Of a stretch of 64,000 bases of DNA, positions 12,486 to 25,131 are shown piece after piece (position 1 is the stretch's first letter; every line of letters begins with the position of its first letter). The position numbers were made by a program, and so were the translations under genes. The stretch is taken from contig CAKMRJ010000001.1 of the NCBI GenBank assembly GCA_928212115.1, positions 372,350,517 to 372,414,516 of the forward strand, written 5' to 3'. Below the pieces are notes generated by a model. The model was not told the origin of the DNA. It saw nothing but the letters and a program-made list of their open reading frames with translations, and made no database searches. Source of the stretch: Lactuca virosa (Eukaryota; Streptophyta; Magnoliopsida; Asterales; Asteraceae).

Positions 12486-12834
12486 CTACAATTTCTATGA
12501 ACATTATTTTATGAACTTGTGCTATGAACTATGATATGAACTTTGGGTATGAACCTTGTATTATGAACTTGTACTATGAATTTAGTGTTATGAACTTGTA
12601 TGATTAAGTCCCCGGAGAACCGATACAACCTATTAACTCATATTTGAGCCGATGGTCTTATGGATAGCGCTATTTGGGGTCGACAACCCCCACTCGCCCG
12701 GAACCGCGAGTGCATATTTCCGTGAACTGACATCATGGGAACCATGGACATGATGGAATGGGGCAATAACGATCATTAGGCTTGGGTTGTGAACTCATGA
12801 ATGGAAACTTGATGCACATACGAATCTTATATCG

Positions 12835-13200
12835 TATTTTAGTAACGAAACTTGTATACTCATTTTAGCAACGAAACTTATATACCTATTTTAGCAATGA
12901 CACTTGTATACTTATTTTAGCAACGAAACTTTTATGCTTATTATAGAAATGAACTCTGTTTCTCATTATAGCAAAGGACTTTTATTACTGGAAACTTATA
13001 TACTTGCTTTAGCAATGAAATTGTTTGCTCCTTTTAACAACGAACTTGTTTGCTCATTGTAGCAACGAAACTTGTTTACTCGTTTTAGTAACAAACTTTA
13101 TTTCCCATGAGAAAATGAACGTTGCATCTTATTTGGGCAACATACTTTATCTCTCATGATGACAATGAATTTTGTTTATGCAAACTTATTTACTTATTTT
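12835..13200. repeat. Degenerate short repeats (about 28-30 bp)
   Basis: A motif like TTTTAGCAACGAAACTT with T-rich spacers recurs about ten times with drift. It lies inside the same LTR-like block as the 127-bp repeat. Confidence 0.7.
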
Positions 13201-13550
13201 GGCAAAATATTTTTATTCGTGGAAACTTTTATCAAATTTTTTATTTCGATTTATGAAACCAATATTTTTTAAATATGTGAGTACTCACCAACTATTTTTA
13301 TAGTTGACGCTCGTTTTACATGATTTTTTAGGAATCATCTAGTAAGAGGCACGTAGAGACACAACCTTGTAGGAGCATTTGCATGTGTTGACTTTTAAAT
13401 ACATTGGTAATCTCTTTTAAAAAGTTGTTCAAAACTCAAGTGTAAATTGTAATGATTTTTAATACTATGGTTGGTATTGTCTTTTATCTTTTGCTATGAG
13501 ACCCTTTGTACTGCCACGCCCTATATTTCCGCTTTAGCGGGGTGTGAAAA

Positions 13551-15506
13551 ACTTTTAACGGGGGAGAGAAACAAGAAACAACGTTTCAAACACTGAAACG
13601 ATCCATGTGCAGTGCACCTATCTTGTCCCTTCCGGAAGGAACATAAGACTTCGTAGTATATTGCGATGCGTCTAACCAAGGGCTAGGTTGTGTTCTTATG
13701 CAGCGAGGAAAGGTCATATCCTATGCCTTCAGACAGCTTAAGACACATGAGATCAACTATACAACTCACGACCTTGAACTAGGTGCAGTGATATTTGTTC
13801 TGAAGATCTGGAGACACTATCTATATGGCACGAAATGTACAATATTCACGGACCATAAAAGTCTTCAGCATATCTTCGATCAGAAAGATCTGAACATGAG
13901 ACAACGACGTTGGGTGGAACTACTAAATGATTACGAATGCGAAATTCGTTATTATCCCGGTAAAGCCACTGTAGTAGCTGATGCCCTAAGCAGAAAAGAA
14001 TACTCGGGACGTCGAGTAAAGTCGTTGACCATGACAATCCAGTCACATTTGTCCACACAGATCAAAGAGGCTCAACTTGAGGCCTTGAAAGCCGAAAATG
14101 TGGCAGATGAATCGTTAAGAGGAATGGACAAAAACTTCAACATCAAAGGTGATGGAACCCGATACCTCATGAACCAGATCTGGACACCAAAGTTTGGTGG
14201 TTACAGAGAGGTTTTCGTGAACGAAGCACATAAGACGCGATACTCCATTCACCCAGGTTCAGACAAGATGTATCTGGACCTTAAAAAACTTTATTGGTGG
14301 CCAAACATGAAGGCTGAGATTGCTACCTTTGTAGGCAAGTGTCTTACTTGTGCTAAAGTCAAGGTAGAGTACCAAAAGCCTTCAGGTCTACTACAACAAC
14401 CAGAAATCCCTGAATGGAAGCGGGAGCGAATTACGATGGATTTCATAACTAAGTTACCCAATACAACGGGTAGTCATGATACCATTTGGGTAATTGTAGA
14501 CAGATTAACCAAATCCGCACACTTCTTACCAATAAAGGAAACTGACAAGATGGAGAAGCTAACTAGAATATACATCAGAGAGATAGTTAGACTGTACAGT
14601 GTATCGATATCTATCATCTCTGAATTAGATAGTAGATTCACTTCACATTTCTGGCAGTCACTACAGAAATCTCTGGGAACTAGGCTGGACATTAGTACAG
14701 CCTACCATCCACAGACTGACAGACAGAGTGAGAGAACAATTCAAATATTAGAAGACATGCTGAGAGCGTGTGTGATCGACTTTGGTAAAGCATGGGATAT
14801 CCATTTACCACTAGTCGAGTTCTCGTACAATAACAGTTAGCATACTAGCATTAAGGTTGCTCCATTCGAAGCTCTCTACGGTCACAAGTGCAGATCACCT
14901 CTGTGCTGTGCGGAAGTGGGTGAAACGCAAATGGCTAGAGGTCAAATTCCTGACAGCACTCTCACTGGTCCGGAGATCAATCGAGAAACTACTGAGAAGA
15001 TAGTTCAAATTCGAGAACGACTTAAATCCTCAAGAGACAGACAGAAAAGCTACGCAGATAAAAGGAGAAAACCCTTGGAATTCTAGGTTGGAGACCATGT
15101 CATGTTGAAGGTTTCACCCTGGAAGGGAATGATACGCTTTGGAAAGTGTGGCAAACTAAATCCAAGGTACATTGGACTGTTCGAGATTCTTGCTAGAATC
15201 GGTCCAGTAGCTTACAAACTCAAGTTACCTCAAGAACTCAATAACATACATCCAATCTTTCATGTGTCTAACCTAAAGAAGTGCTTATCCGACGAGACTC
15301 TTGTTATCCCACTTGATGAAATCGAGATTAACAAGAACCTCAATTTCGTGGAAGAACCAATAGAAATTCTAGACAGAGAAGTAAACAGAACCAAACAAAG
15401 CCGTGTCCCGATAGCGAAGGTTCGCTAGAATACAAAACGAGGACCTAAATTCATTTGGGAGCGGGATGATCAAATGAAACAGATGTACCCGCATCTCTTT
15501 CCTTAG
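13551..15506 (+). pseudogene. RNase H and integrase, gypsy-2
   Basis: The polyprotein resumes after the insertion and stays in one frame (frame 3) to a final stop at 15504-15506. RNase H motifs are YCDAS, DLELGA, FTDHKSLQHIF and VADALSRKE. The integrase shows a zinc-binding region (H in EAHKTRYSIHP, CLTCAKVK), MDFITKLP with the first catalytic Asp, SELDSRFTSHFW with the second Asp, and QTDRQSERTIQ with the catalytic Glu. The tail (HPIFHVSNLKKCL, EEPIEILDREV, FIWERDDQM) is Tekay/Del-like. Three premature stops interrupt it: 14838 (a Tyr position), 15084 (a Gln position) and 15426 (a Trp position). Otherwise it is well preserved. Confidence 0.9.
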
Positions 15507-15547
15507 TCTTTCTGTATCTCTATAGTCTTAATTTTGGGATGAAATTC

Positions 15548-15565
15548 CCTTTAACGGGGGGATAA
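15548..15565 (+). promoter_or_regulatory. Polypurine tract region, gypsy-2
   Basis: CCCTTTAACGGGGGGATAAT precedes the 3' LTR, whose first bases read TCTAACAACC, probably a mutated TGTAACAACC. Confidence 0.6.
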
Positions 15566-16629
15566 TCTAACAACCTGATAATTCGAGTTAATGTAAGTCA
15601 AACTAATTTGAATAAAGTCTAAACTACAATCATGAACAAGTAAACTTACAACAAAAATGGATGCAATAAGAACTCTGAATAGCTTGTGTGTATGCTTATT
15701 TAATTTGTGTGTAGGTATTTATATAAAGCCTTGTTAATATGAAAATTTAAAAGCTTAATACCTAACTTAAATCACCAAAAATACAAGGTATAATGTAAAT
15801 TTTGGTTAAGGGAATCAAATCCCTTAAGCAAAACCGAATTCCCTTCATCTATTTGACTTAAAACCGAAATCCCTCACCTATTTGACTTGAAACGGAATTC
15901 ATTGACTTCTTTGACACCATAACCGAATTCTCCTTTTGTGCCTTGACCAAGAAACCAAATTCTCCTCATTTAGTCCCACTTTAGGACCGAACATAAAGGG
16001 AATTCGGTCATGGGGGACTGAATTTACCAAGATAAGGCCTTAAATGGTCAAACACCTCAATGGTGATCCCTTTGACACATTTTCCTAAGCTTACATTCAC
16101 CGCCTTAGAAGTTCCTTCATACTTAAGGAACAAATGAATACGTTTAACACTTACAGTAAAAAATAATTCAATTCATATGCTCTCAAGTATCATCCCAGTT
16201 GAACTTCAAACCTCAAGAACACGTACATCTGCATACATAATTCCTTCACTAATAGTAAGTATTTACTTACAAACTACTGTTTTGTTATTTACTTGATAAT
16301 TGATTTTTAGTTAATATTATGTATATAATATTATTAGGATACGTTTGTTAAACACGTGTTCTAACCTGGAAATCGTGACTACCACCTCGTTATCACCCAA
16401 GAACACACATACAAGGTGAGTTCATACCCCTGCGTTTTTACTATTTTTACTATTTTAGGGGGGGATACATGTTTAACACAAGAATATTGGGTTTACAATC
16501 AAATGATTTCTAAAGATTTCTAAAATGATTTTTAAAGTACTGAAACTCTTTTAAATATTGTCAAACTCTTTTAAAGGTTTTATAAACTCTTTTTAATTGA
16601 TATTGCCAAAATCATATATATATATATAG

Positions 16630-16688
<59 letters not shown>

Positions 16689-17653
16689 GATATATAATAT
16701 ATATATATATAAGATTTAAAGTGCTTAGGACTAATAATTCACTTTATTTCCCTTTTCCTTGTTTCGGTGTGGGCTCAGGGTAGAATTATTTGTCCGAATG
16801 TCGTTTCAATTTTAATTATATATATGAATATAAAAGCCAATTCAATCAGATTCATGTTCCCTTTGTAACATGTCGAGCAAAGGGGATACTTTCATGAATA
16901 TTACATATCAAACATAAAACACATATAAATTATAATAGGTATAATTTATGGAACTCTCAAACTATTTTCACGAATCAGTTATACAAAGTTTAATAGATTA
17001 CTCTTGTACAAATACTTTACATTCAATAATACAAGAGAAAGATCATACTATCAGTTTATCATTTGTTTAAAAATGACTTTTAATCATTTATTATATATAC
17101 GTAATCGTTAATATGCTTTTTGTGAGACAATGTTTAGTTGCTTATTCATTTAGGAAATACAGTTAAAGTCCTGATATTATAACCAGAATCTACGGGTAGA
17201 GAGTGATACAAATGTGTATAGATCTATACGGGATTGACAATCCCGGACTCAGACTGTTAGCTACAGCCGGGTAGGCATGCCTATGAGTGACAAATGTCGT
17301 TAACAGTTCTGATGCCTACAAAGCATCATAGCAGGCCAGCTAGTCATAGTATGGTTATAATAACTCACCAAAAAAGATATGAACAAATACGATTAGTATA
17401 TAATTAATTAAACCAAAGAGTACGAATACAAAGTACTAGTTTTACAATAATACGATTTACAGTATTACATTACAATTACAGCTGGTGGAGCCAGGCATAT
17501 TCATTTTAATAGGATTTTCATAGAGTACAATTACAAAAAATGGAAAAACATAAACAATACAAAAAACATTCTTTTTACGGTTTTATGGTATTAAAACTAC
17601 TTTTCTGTTATATTAGAAAATATTGGATTTTCTGAAACAATAAACATGGTTAC
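15566..17653 (+). repeat. 3' LTR of gypsy-2, left part
   Basis: This LTR is cut at 17653 by the copia insertion and resumes at 30678. GTTAC stands at both junctions (17649-17653 and 30673-30677), the 5-bp target duplication. No genes are seen inside. Confidence 0.85.
16614..16710. repeat. TA microsatellite
   Basis: Interrupted (TA)n run of about 95 bp inside the gypsy-2 3' LTR. Confidence 0.95.
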
Positions 17654-18280
17654 TGTTGAATCATAAAAGTGACCCTCTTGAACTTGACCTACTGCAGTCA
17701 TCGAAGATCCGCAGTCAACTCTATTCAGCAACCCCATCCGAAGTCATCATCATCCGCAACTTTACTATCTAGTTTTCTTAGTTTAACTTTTTATCTACTT
17801 TGTTTGAATACTCTCTATTGTCCAGTATGCCTTGCATGGCTACGCTTAGAGAATTGATCCAATGTAATTTTTGAGTCTCTATATATAGAGCTCAACCTTT
17901 CTTATTCAATACATCTGATTACGCATCTTGAATCTCGTATCTTGTGTCATTACTCTCTTTTCTTACTCTCAAAGTCCACTTCAATCTAACTGAATATTAT
18001 CTCTCTTCGGAGCGAGTCACTTGTGACTTAATCACTAAGTTTGATCTCACTTACTAACTTGGTCTGAATGCATTCCTTGTTAAGAATCAACTGATGTGTA
18101 TACTTGATATAACACCTGCTGTCATTTATATTTCCTTACATTTCCGCAACTAACTCTCTAATTATCTAACTCTTTAACTTATTATTATTGTTGAGCTTTT
18201 AGATCCTTCGAGATAAACTATTCCGCAACTATACTTGTTCTAACGTTTGTTCAAGTGTGTCTCAAGTTTTTCTCCCAACA
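17654..18280 (+). repeat. 5' LTR of copia-1 (627 bp)
   Basis: Runs TGTTGAATC ... CTCCCAACA. A TATA-like TCTATATATAGAG at about 17877-17889 is a plausible core promoter. An open frame at 17669-17857 is not a gene. Confidence 0.95.
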
Positions 18281-18282
18281 AT

Positions 18283-18294
18283 TGGTATCAGAGC
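18283..18294 (+). promoter_or_regulatory. Primer binding site, copia-1
   Basis: TGGTATCAGAGC, two bases after the LTR, complements initiator tRNA-Met. Confidence 0.93.
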
Positions 18295-18398
18295 CATAGT
18301 GGTTGCTTTTTGGAACAAAACTCTGACTTTCAAAAGCCTTTCTATACCACTGAAGCTCATTTAAAAAAAACAAAAAAACTTTTCAAAAACAAGGAAAT

Positions 18399-21300
18399 AT
18401 GGCACAATCGTTATCTTTGAATGTTTCCAACAGTGTTGGTGGTTCTAATCGAGCTCCAATATTGGTGGCAAATGAATATCATCACTGGTCTCAGAGAATG
18501 GAAAGATACTTAAGGAGACTTGGTAGAGATGTATGGCGATCCGTAGAAGAAGGACCACATGTCCCAGTTCTTACACCAGTCCAAACTGACGGCGCTACAG
18601 CCAGACTAGGAGGAGGTCAACCGGTCATGAATCGTCCCACCAAAGATGATCTCGATAAAATGGAAAATGATGTTGTTGCCTTTTATGAAATCTCTTGTGG
18701 AGTTGCTCCTGACAACTTCGACATTATCATAAATTGCAAATCAGCAAAAGAGATCTGAGAAGTTCTCAAGAACTTGTATGAGGGCTCAGAACAAGCACAA
18801 GATAAGAAGCTTACAACTACACTCAATGAGTTCAACAATTTCAAAGCTCATACTGGCGAAAGTTTGGAAGACTCCTTCAAAAGATTCAACCTGATAGTCA
18901 CTAAGTTATCTAATGCTGGCACCATCCGCAGTAACCATGAAACAAACCTTCAGTTTCTTAATGGTTTGGGAAGACATTGGACTACTGCTAAGATGATAGT
19001 TCAAGGAGATAGAAAGATTTATTATTTGTCTCTTTACAAGCTCTACGGGGAACTACAAGCACAAGAATCCACCGTACTCAAAGACTGTGCTGACTTCGGA
19101 GGACCACTTGCTCTTATAGCACAAGCTCCACATAATCAATCCTACTCTCCCTCGTATGACACTCCTCCGCAGTCATACGAAGCTGACTCAGAGTATGATG
19201 ATGAAGAAGAATTTCAGAAGGCTATTGCTCTTGTAAGCCAACAGTTCAACCGACTACCACCCACTTCTTTTCGTAAGAATCAGAAAGTTCAACAAACCTC
19301 CATTCAACCGTAAATTCAACCCACAGAATAACCACTCTAGATATCCTAAAAGTTCTCATCCACCACCGCAATCTCAAAATACTCAACCAAAGGAGGCACC
19401 GCAGCCCATCCAAATCACTGACTCCGGTACTCCCTCAGAAGACAAAAATGATGTTGTAATTTGTCACAAGTGCAACAAAGAAAATCATTTTGCGAAAGAT
19501 TGCAAAGCCAACATAGTGAAAGACAGAGCATTCTATCTGAGAATGGCTCAAGAATTGGAAGACAAGGAAAAGGCAAGGGCATACGTAGCCCATGTTAAAA
19601 GAGACCATCAAGTTTGGTCATCCGGAGATGAAGATGAAGCCATCAGCAACATCAAAGGAAAAGGCAAGATCTGCATGCTGGCAACTGCGGATGAGGATGG
19701 GTCTACAAAGCTTGAAAAGAACTACTGCTACATGGCAAAGGATGGAACTCTAAGCATCGTCGAACATGTGAAACTCATGATTCAAACTCTAAATAATAGC
19801 ATGCATGACTGTCAACCTTTCATAGACAATCTTAATGACACATGTGCTGTCGTCCTTACATACTATAACAAAGATCTAGATGAGAAGAATATAGCGTCCC
19901 AAGAGATGTTTCATGTAAGAGGACGACTGGACAACAAAAGACTCAAAGTAGCTATGTTAGAAAAGGACTTAGAGTTAGAGAAAGATGCAAGAATGTTGAG
20001 TGAAACACAATTAGAGATAGCCTTGAACCAAAGAGATTTAGCTCAGAGTGAGATTGTACGCTTAAATCTATTAATAGAAAAACTATTCAATGAAAGTGAA
20101 GCTATTGAAAATTTGGTGAATAATGGAACTGTGGACAATACATATAATTGGGGTTGGTCCAATGGATATCCTACCGCAAAGGATTCCTCACCCCGGTTTA
20201 ACAAAGATCGACTGTATGTCCCTCCGGACCGAGAATTTCATTTCCCAGTCAATGACAAGACCTTTCTCGAAGACATCAGAACACACTTCGGTAGACTTCA
20301 TAATCTAAGTAATAATTGTGTCATTGAGGAAATTTTGCCTGAGGTTTCGGGCCACACAAGTGATCAAATCTCTATCTGTGGCACAATCTACCCAAATTCT
20401 CAAACTTCATCTGTGGTTGATGAGGAAATTGTCATAGAGAGCCCCGAAGTCTCGCAAGACTTCCCATCTCTGCCCTCAGACCGCAGTGTCTCTCATTTCA
20501 GTCATGAGTTGCAGAAGTCCCACAAAAATCCCACAGATGTTCCAACTCAGTCTTATTCTGCGGTAGTCAAATCATCCTTACCGCAGTTATCAAACAAAAG
20601 CTCTGCGACTCTTCAGCCAATTCATCATGAATTACCCATAGAAAACTTTGAAGTGGGTCAATGCTCTCAAAACCCTGAATCCTTCAGTTCGGATGACTCT
20701 AGCCCTCGTTTTCATAGATTTTCAAAGGTTTCCAGGAAACCGCAGCTGAACACCAATGACTGCAGTTCCCCAAAAACTTTAGCTAAAATGGCTTTCAAGT
20801 AGGAAATTCGATCCCGAGGCACAAATCGACAAAACTTTTCTAAAAACAAAAGGCATATCAGATTTCCAAAATCTAAGAGTCCAGAAAAGTTTGTTTTCTG
20901 ACACTATTTTTCAAAAAACTCTCCCATCAAGAAAACATACAAAAAGGAATGCACAGTTTCAACAGTCGTTCAAACTCATCTGACACAACCCAAAAGAAAG
21001 AAAAGTCTTTTCGAAGCAATGGTTTTCAAATTTATTCCTCAGATAATCCAAAATGGAAGGGTATCTTACCCACTCCAACACTTTTGAAATCACATCAAAA
21101 TTTTAACAAGTGGAAGGGTATTTTACCAAACCCAACAAAAAGGTCCAAAAAATCTACACGTGCTCAATCTTCTTCGAAACCAACATTTTCAAATTCCAAC
21201 AGCACCAATGCTTAGATCTTATCACTCTCAGACCGGTCACAAGCCCACCTCATCATTTAGACCGCTGACCAAACAAGGTGTCAGAATGAAAGACAAAATT

Positions 21301-21540
21301 TCAGCTTGTCAATGTCAATGTAGTTGTCAAAATGGTTCATCTCATGTAAAATCTGGTTTGTTTCAGAAACCTCATAACTTTTCTAAAAAATGCAACACTC
21401 CAAAATCTCACAAACACCCAGGACTAGGCTTAAAAGTTGACACGAAACATGTCCGTGCAACCTCGGTTCATGCATCAATCAGAAATTCACCTATTGTCCC
21501 AGGCTCCAAACTAGTTTGGATGCCTAAACTAACCGTGTAA
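18399..21540 (+). pseudogene. Gag of copia-1
   Basis: The start is ATG at 18399, about 100 nt after the primer site. The N-terminus matches plant copia Gag (YHHWSQRMERYLRR; then a capsid region with LTTTLNEFNNFKAHTGESL). A TGA at 18756-18758 replaces the Trp of the usual EIW motif, and the same frame continues to 19313. A frameshift near 19315 moves reading to frame 1, where the single zinc knuckle CHKCNKENHFAKDC (19463-19504) is followed by a long acidic, coiled-coil-prone region to 20802. From 20803 to 21160 the frame is broken again. The linker ends with VPGSKLVWMPKLTV at 21540. Gag would form the particle and bind RNA. Confidence 0.88.
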
Positions 21541-23592
21541 TTCTCAGGCTTTGTGCAAGGAGGAACAAGAAGAAGATGGTTAATCGACAGTGCCTGCTCC
21601 TTGCACATGACCGGAAGGTTAGAATACCTTCGGGATTTCAGGCTAATTTGCAACGGTGGAAATGTCACATTCGGCAACAATGCGAATGGGATAATCCGAG
21701 GTTATGGTGTTCTTACTACAGGAAACTTCTCTATTCAAAAGGTTGCTTATGTAGAAAGCCTTAAACACAATCTCATCAGTGTTGGCCAACTATGTAAGGC
21801 AGGCCATCGAGTTGAATTTGATGACCAATTTTGCTATGTAATGACAAGCGATAGGAACACGTGTCTGATCAAATCCACATCTGAAGGTACTATGTATCCT
21901 CTGGACGTCTCTTTGATCATAGGCAAACCACAGTTATGCTTCCTATCCAAAACAATATCCGAAGTCAGCTGGCCATGACACCGCAAGCTAGCTCATCTCA
22001 GCTTCAGATACATCAACAATTTGGGCACCGGAGAACTCGTCCGAGGTCTTCCAATCCTCAAGTTCAGCAATGATACTCTCTGTCTTGCATATGAATGTGG
22101 AAAGCAATCCAAAGAAAGTCACCCAATGGTGATTGATTCTACAATTTCTGAACCACTGGAACTCCTACACATTAATATATGCGGTCCATCTACCGTAGCC
22201 AGTCTTCATCACAAGAAATACATACTGGTTATAGTAGATGACTTCACACGCTTCATATGGGTTTTCTTTCTTAGACTGAAGTCAAAACCACCGCAGACTC
22301 TCATCAATTTCATCAAGGAGATAGAGCTTCAAATCAAACTACTAGTGCGTCGCATCCGAAGTGATAATGGAACTTAGTTTACCAACCATCTCTTAAACAG
22401 CTTCTTGGTTACAAAAGGTATCACTCACAATTTCTCAGCTCCTTACGCTCCGCAACAGAATGGAGTAGTTGAGCGAAGGAACCGAACTCTGGTAGAAGCA
22501 GCCAGATCTATGCTCAACTTCGCACACCTTCCTCTCTACTTCTGGGCCGAAGCAGTGGCCACAACATGTTTTGTGCAGAATCGAAGCATTGTATGCAAGC
22601 ATCTCGGTAAAACTCCTTATGAGAGCCTTAACAACCGCAAGCCAAATGTCTGATTCTTTCATATCTTTGGGTGTAGATGTTTTGTGATCAACAACATAGA
22701 TCATCTTAACAAGTTTGTACCAAATTCTCATGAATGTATCTTTCTTGGCTACTCAACAAACAAAGTTGTGTATAGAGTTCTTATTAGACGCACAAGGCTA
22801 ATAATTGAAAGCTTCGATGTCAAATTCGATGATTATCACATCCGCAACACCGCTCCATCAACCGAAACCACAACAATCCTAGAAAGTGATATTCCTACTT
22901 CTTCGGGTCCACTAAACCTAGTTGAAGTAAACTATGAAGATCTCTTTGACCCTGTCGAAACAGCCAAGTTATCCAAAGTTCTTGTGTCCCAGGAAGCTCT
23001 ACAGCAGCATGCTGATGTATCTGGTCCATCTTTATCCGATGTAGCATCCCTCAATACTTCCACCTCGCCGGTTGAGGGGGAAAGCTCCACTCCGGATCAA
23101 GTAACAACCATCGAGGTTCCAGTACTTGATGTAGCTCAAGTTCCCATCCGCAGAGAATCCTTACCATCTAATGTCTCATCTGACTCAGATGATGAAGATA
23201 TAGAGAACATTGACACAAGAACAGACTCGAGAATTTTCTCAATTCCAATAATCCAGGGTGAACCTCTTCCTTCTGCTCAAGAAAATGCTAATCTCGCTCC
23301 AACAGTCCAAGATGATTCCGCAGGCTGTTCTCGAGTCCAGGGGGAACTGCCATCTCCAACCGCAAAGTCTTCTGATATTGAAGACATTCCCTCCACCGCA
23401 GCTGTTGATCATCTGCAACCCCGTCTACACGTATGGATGAAGGACCACCCACCAGGTCAAATCATCGGCAACCTATCCGCAGGTATCCAGACTCGACCTT
23501 CCAAGGACTTATCAGATCATTGTCACTACGCAACATTTATGTCCTCAGTTGAGCCCCGAACGATCAAAGAAGCATTACTAGAACCAGACTAG
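21541..23592 (+). pseudogene. Protease and integrase of copia-1
   Basis: Protease: WLIDSACSLHMTG near 21586; the catalytic triad is normally DSG or DTG, here DSA. Pre-integrase/zinc region: HRKLAHLSF and GELVRGLP, with LCLAYECGK where two cysteines are normally two residues apart. Integrase core: HINICGPS (first catalytic Asp now Asn), RRIRSDNGT (second Asp) and QQNGVVERRNRTL (Glu). Premature stops are at 21976 (a Trp position), 22375 (the Glu after DNGT), 22651 and 23590 (a Trp position). The C-terminal integrase tail to 23592 is rich in Ser, Pro and acidic residues. All segments from 21541 to 23592 are in the same frame. Confidence 0.9.
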
Positions 23593-25095
23593 ATATCCGC
23601 AATGCAGGAAGAACTAGAAGAATTCAAAAGAAACAAAGTGTGGCAACTCGTTCCGAAGCCACAAGGTCACACTATTATAGGTACTAGATGGGTGTACAAA
23701 AACAAACTGGATGAATCTGGTGCGGTCTTCAGAAACAAGGCAAGGCTAGTTGCCAAGGGATATAGTCAACTTGAAGGTTTTGACTATGACGAAATGTACG
23801 CTCTAGTAGCACGAATGGAAGCCATTCGAATCTTCTTAGCATACGTAGCTCACAAGAACATCAAGGTACACCAAATGGATGTGAAAAGCACTTTTCTCAA
23901 TGGTGAATTAAAAGAGGAGGTTTATCTTCAACAACCTCCGGGTTTTGAAAGTCTTGAATTCCCAGACTGCTGCTTCAAGCTTGAAAAAGAAGTCTACGGT
24001 CTAAAGCAAGCCCCAAGAGCTTGGTACGAGACCCTCTCTGAATTCCTTGTCTCGTCTGGATACAAAAGAGGAGTGATTGATCCCACTCTATTCAGAAAAG
24101 CAAACGGTAATCACCTTATGCTTGTACAAATATATGTGGATGATATCATCTTCGGATCAACTGATCAGGGAATGGTGGATGAATTTGCTAAGCTCATGAC
24201 CAACAAGTTCCAAATGAGCATGAATAGAGAGATTAACTTCTTTCTAGGACTTCAAGTGAAACAAGTCCCTCAAGGGATATTCATACATCATGAGAAATAC
24301 ACCACTGAACTATTAAAGAAATACTCAATGGACAACTGTTCTTTGGCCAAGGTCCCCATGGCCTTCGGATATAAGATATCTGCTGATCCTTTCGGAGAAT
24401 CAGTAGATCACAAGACTTATATAGGTACAATTGGCTCATTGATGTACCTCACCGCAAGCCGACCAGACATTGTTTTTTGCAACAGGTGTATGCGCAAGAT
24501 ACCAGGCTGATCCAAAAATGTCACACATGACCGCAACAAAACAGATTCTAAGATATCTAAAAGGCAGCAAGACTCTTGGTTTATGGTACCCCATAGGGAA
24601 TGACTTCAGCCTACAAGCATTCACAGATGCGGATCATGCCGGATGCAGACTAGATCGAAAAAGCACCTCCGACGGATGTCAATTTCTGGGTGGAAGACTC
24701 GTCAGCTGGTCATCAAGAAAACAAAGTTGTGTATCACTGTCTACCACGAAAGCTGAATATGTGGCCGCAGTCAGCTGTTGTTCACAAGTCTTATGGATGA
24801 AAACACAACTCATGGACTACGGATACAGAATGTTGCGGATAACAATTTATTGTGACTCTGAGAGTGCTATAGCGATTTTCACAATCCTATTCAGCACTCT
24901 AAGACAAAGCATATTGAACTACGGTATCACTTCATCAAAGACCACATCCTGAAAGGTAACATTGAACTAATTTTTTTCCATACTCATGAAGAGATTGCTG
25001 ATGTATTCACAAAGGCACTTGACTCTACAAAACTCAACAGTTTCTTACAAATGTTAGGAATGATGAATCCGGACCCACAATTCTTTTTGAATTGA
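23593..25095 (+). pseudogene. Reverse transcriptase and RNase H of copia-1
   Basis: Reading continues in frame 1 with MQEELEEFKRNKVWQLVPKP at 23602, TRWVYKNKLDE, QMDVKSTFLNGELKEEVYL with a catalytic Asp, and the intact active site YVDDIIFGS near 24136. One extra T in a run near 24475 shifts the frame at DIVFA. RNase H follows in frame 2: FTDADHAGC, STTKAEYVA and YCDSESAIA. A second one-base shift near 24880 precedes the C-terminal DVFTKALDSTKL and the natural stop at 25093-25095. The catalytic residues of both domains are present, so damage is limited to two frameshifts. Confidence 0.92.
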
Positions 25096-25100
25096 TAGGT

Positions 25101-25131
25101 ACCGCAGACCATCCTTGGTCTCTGTTGCGGT
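25101..25131 (+). other. Predicted RNA hairpin just after pol stop
   Basis: ACCGCA (25101-25106) can pair with TGCGGT (25126-25131), and GACC (25107-25110) with GGTC (25117-25120), leaving a 6-nt loop and a 5-nt bulge. It starts six bases after the RNase H stop codon. Downstream, TATGTACCGCAGTA-like units recur at about 25173-25222. Confidence 0.5.

Larger units (their letters stand above)
9181..13550. mobile_element. Solo-LTR-like insertion (about 4.37 kb) in gypsy-2 pol
   Basis: The block begins (G)TGACAACCGTC and ends GCGGGGTGTGAAA, like a TG...CA LTR whose end has mutated. It interrupts the gypsy-2 polyprotein exactly between TQKGVTF and the start of RNase H. ACTTT occurs on both sides (9176-9180 and 13551-13555), consistent with a 5-bp target duplication. 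I see no gag or pol motif inside on either strand, no primer site and no second LTR copy, so it looks like a very long solo LTR. The small open frames at 10165-10411 and 12349-12534 show no family resemblance. Confidence 0.75.
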
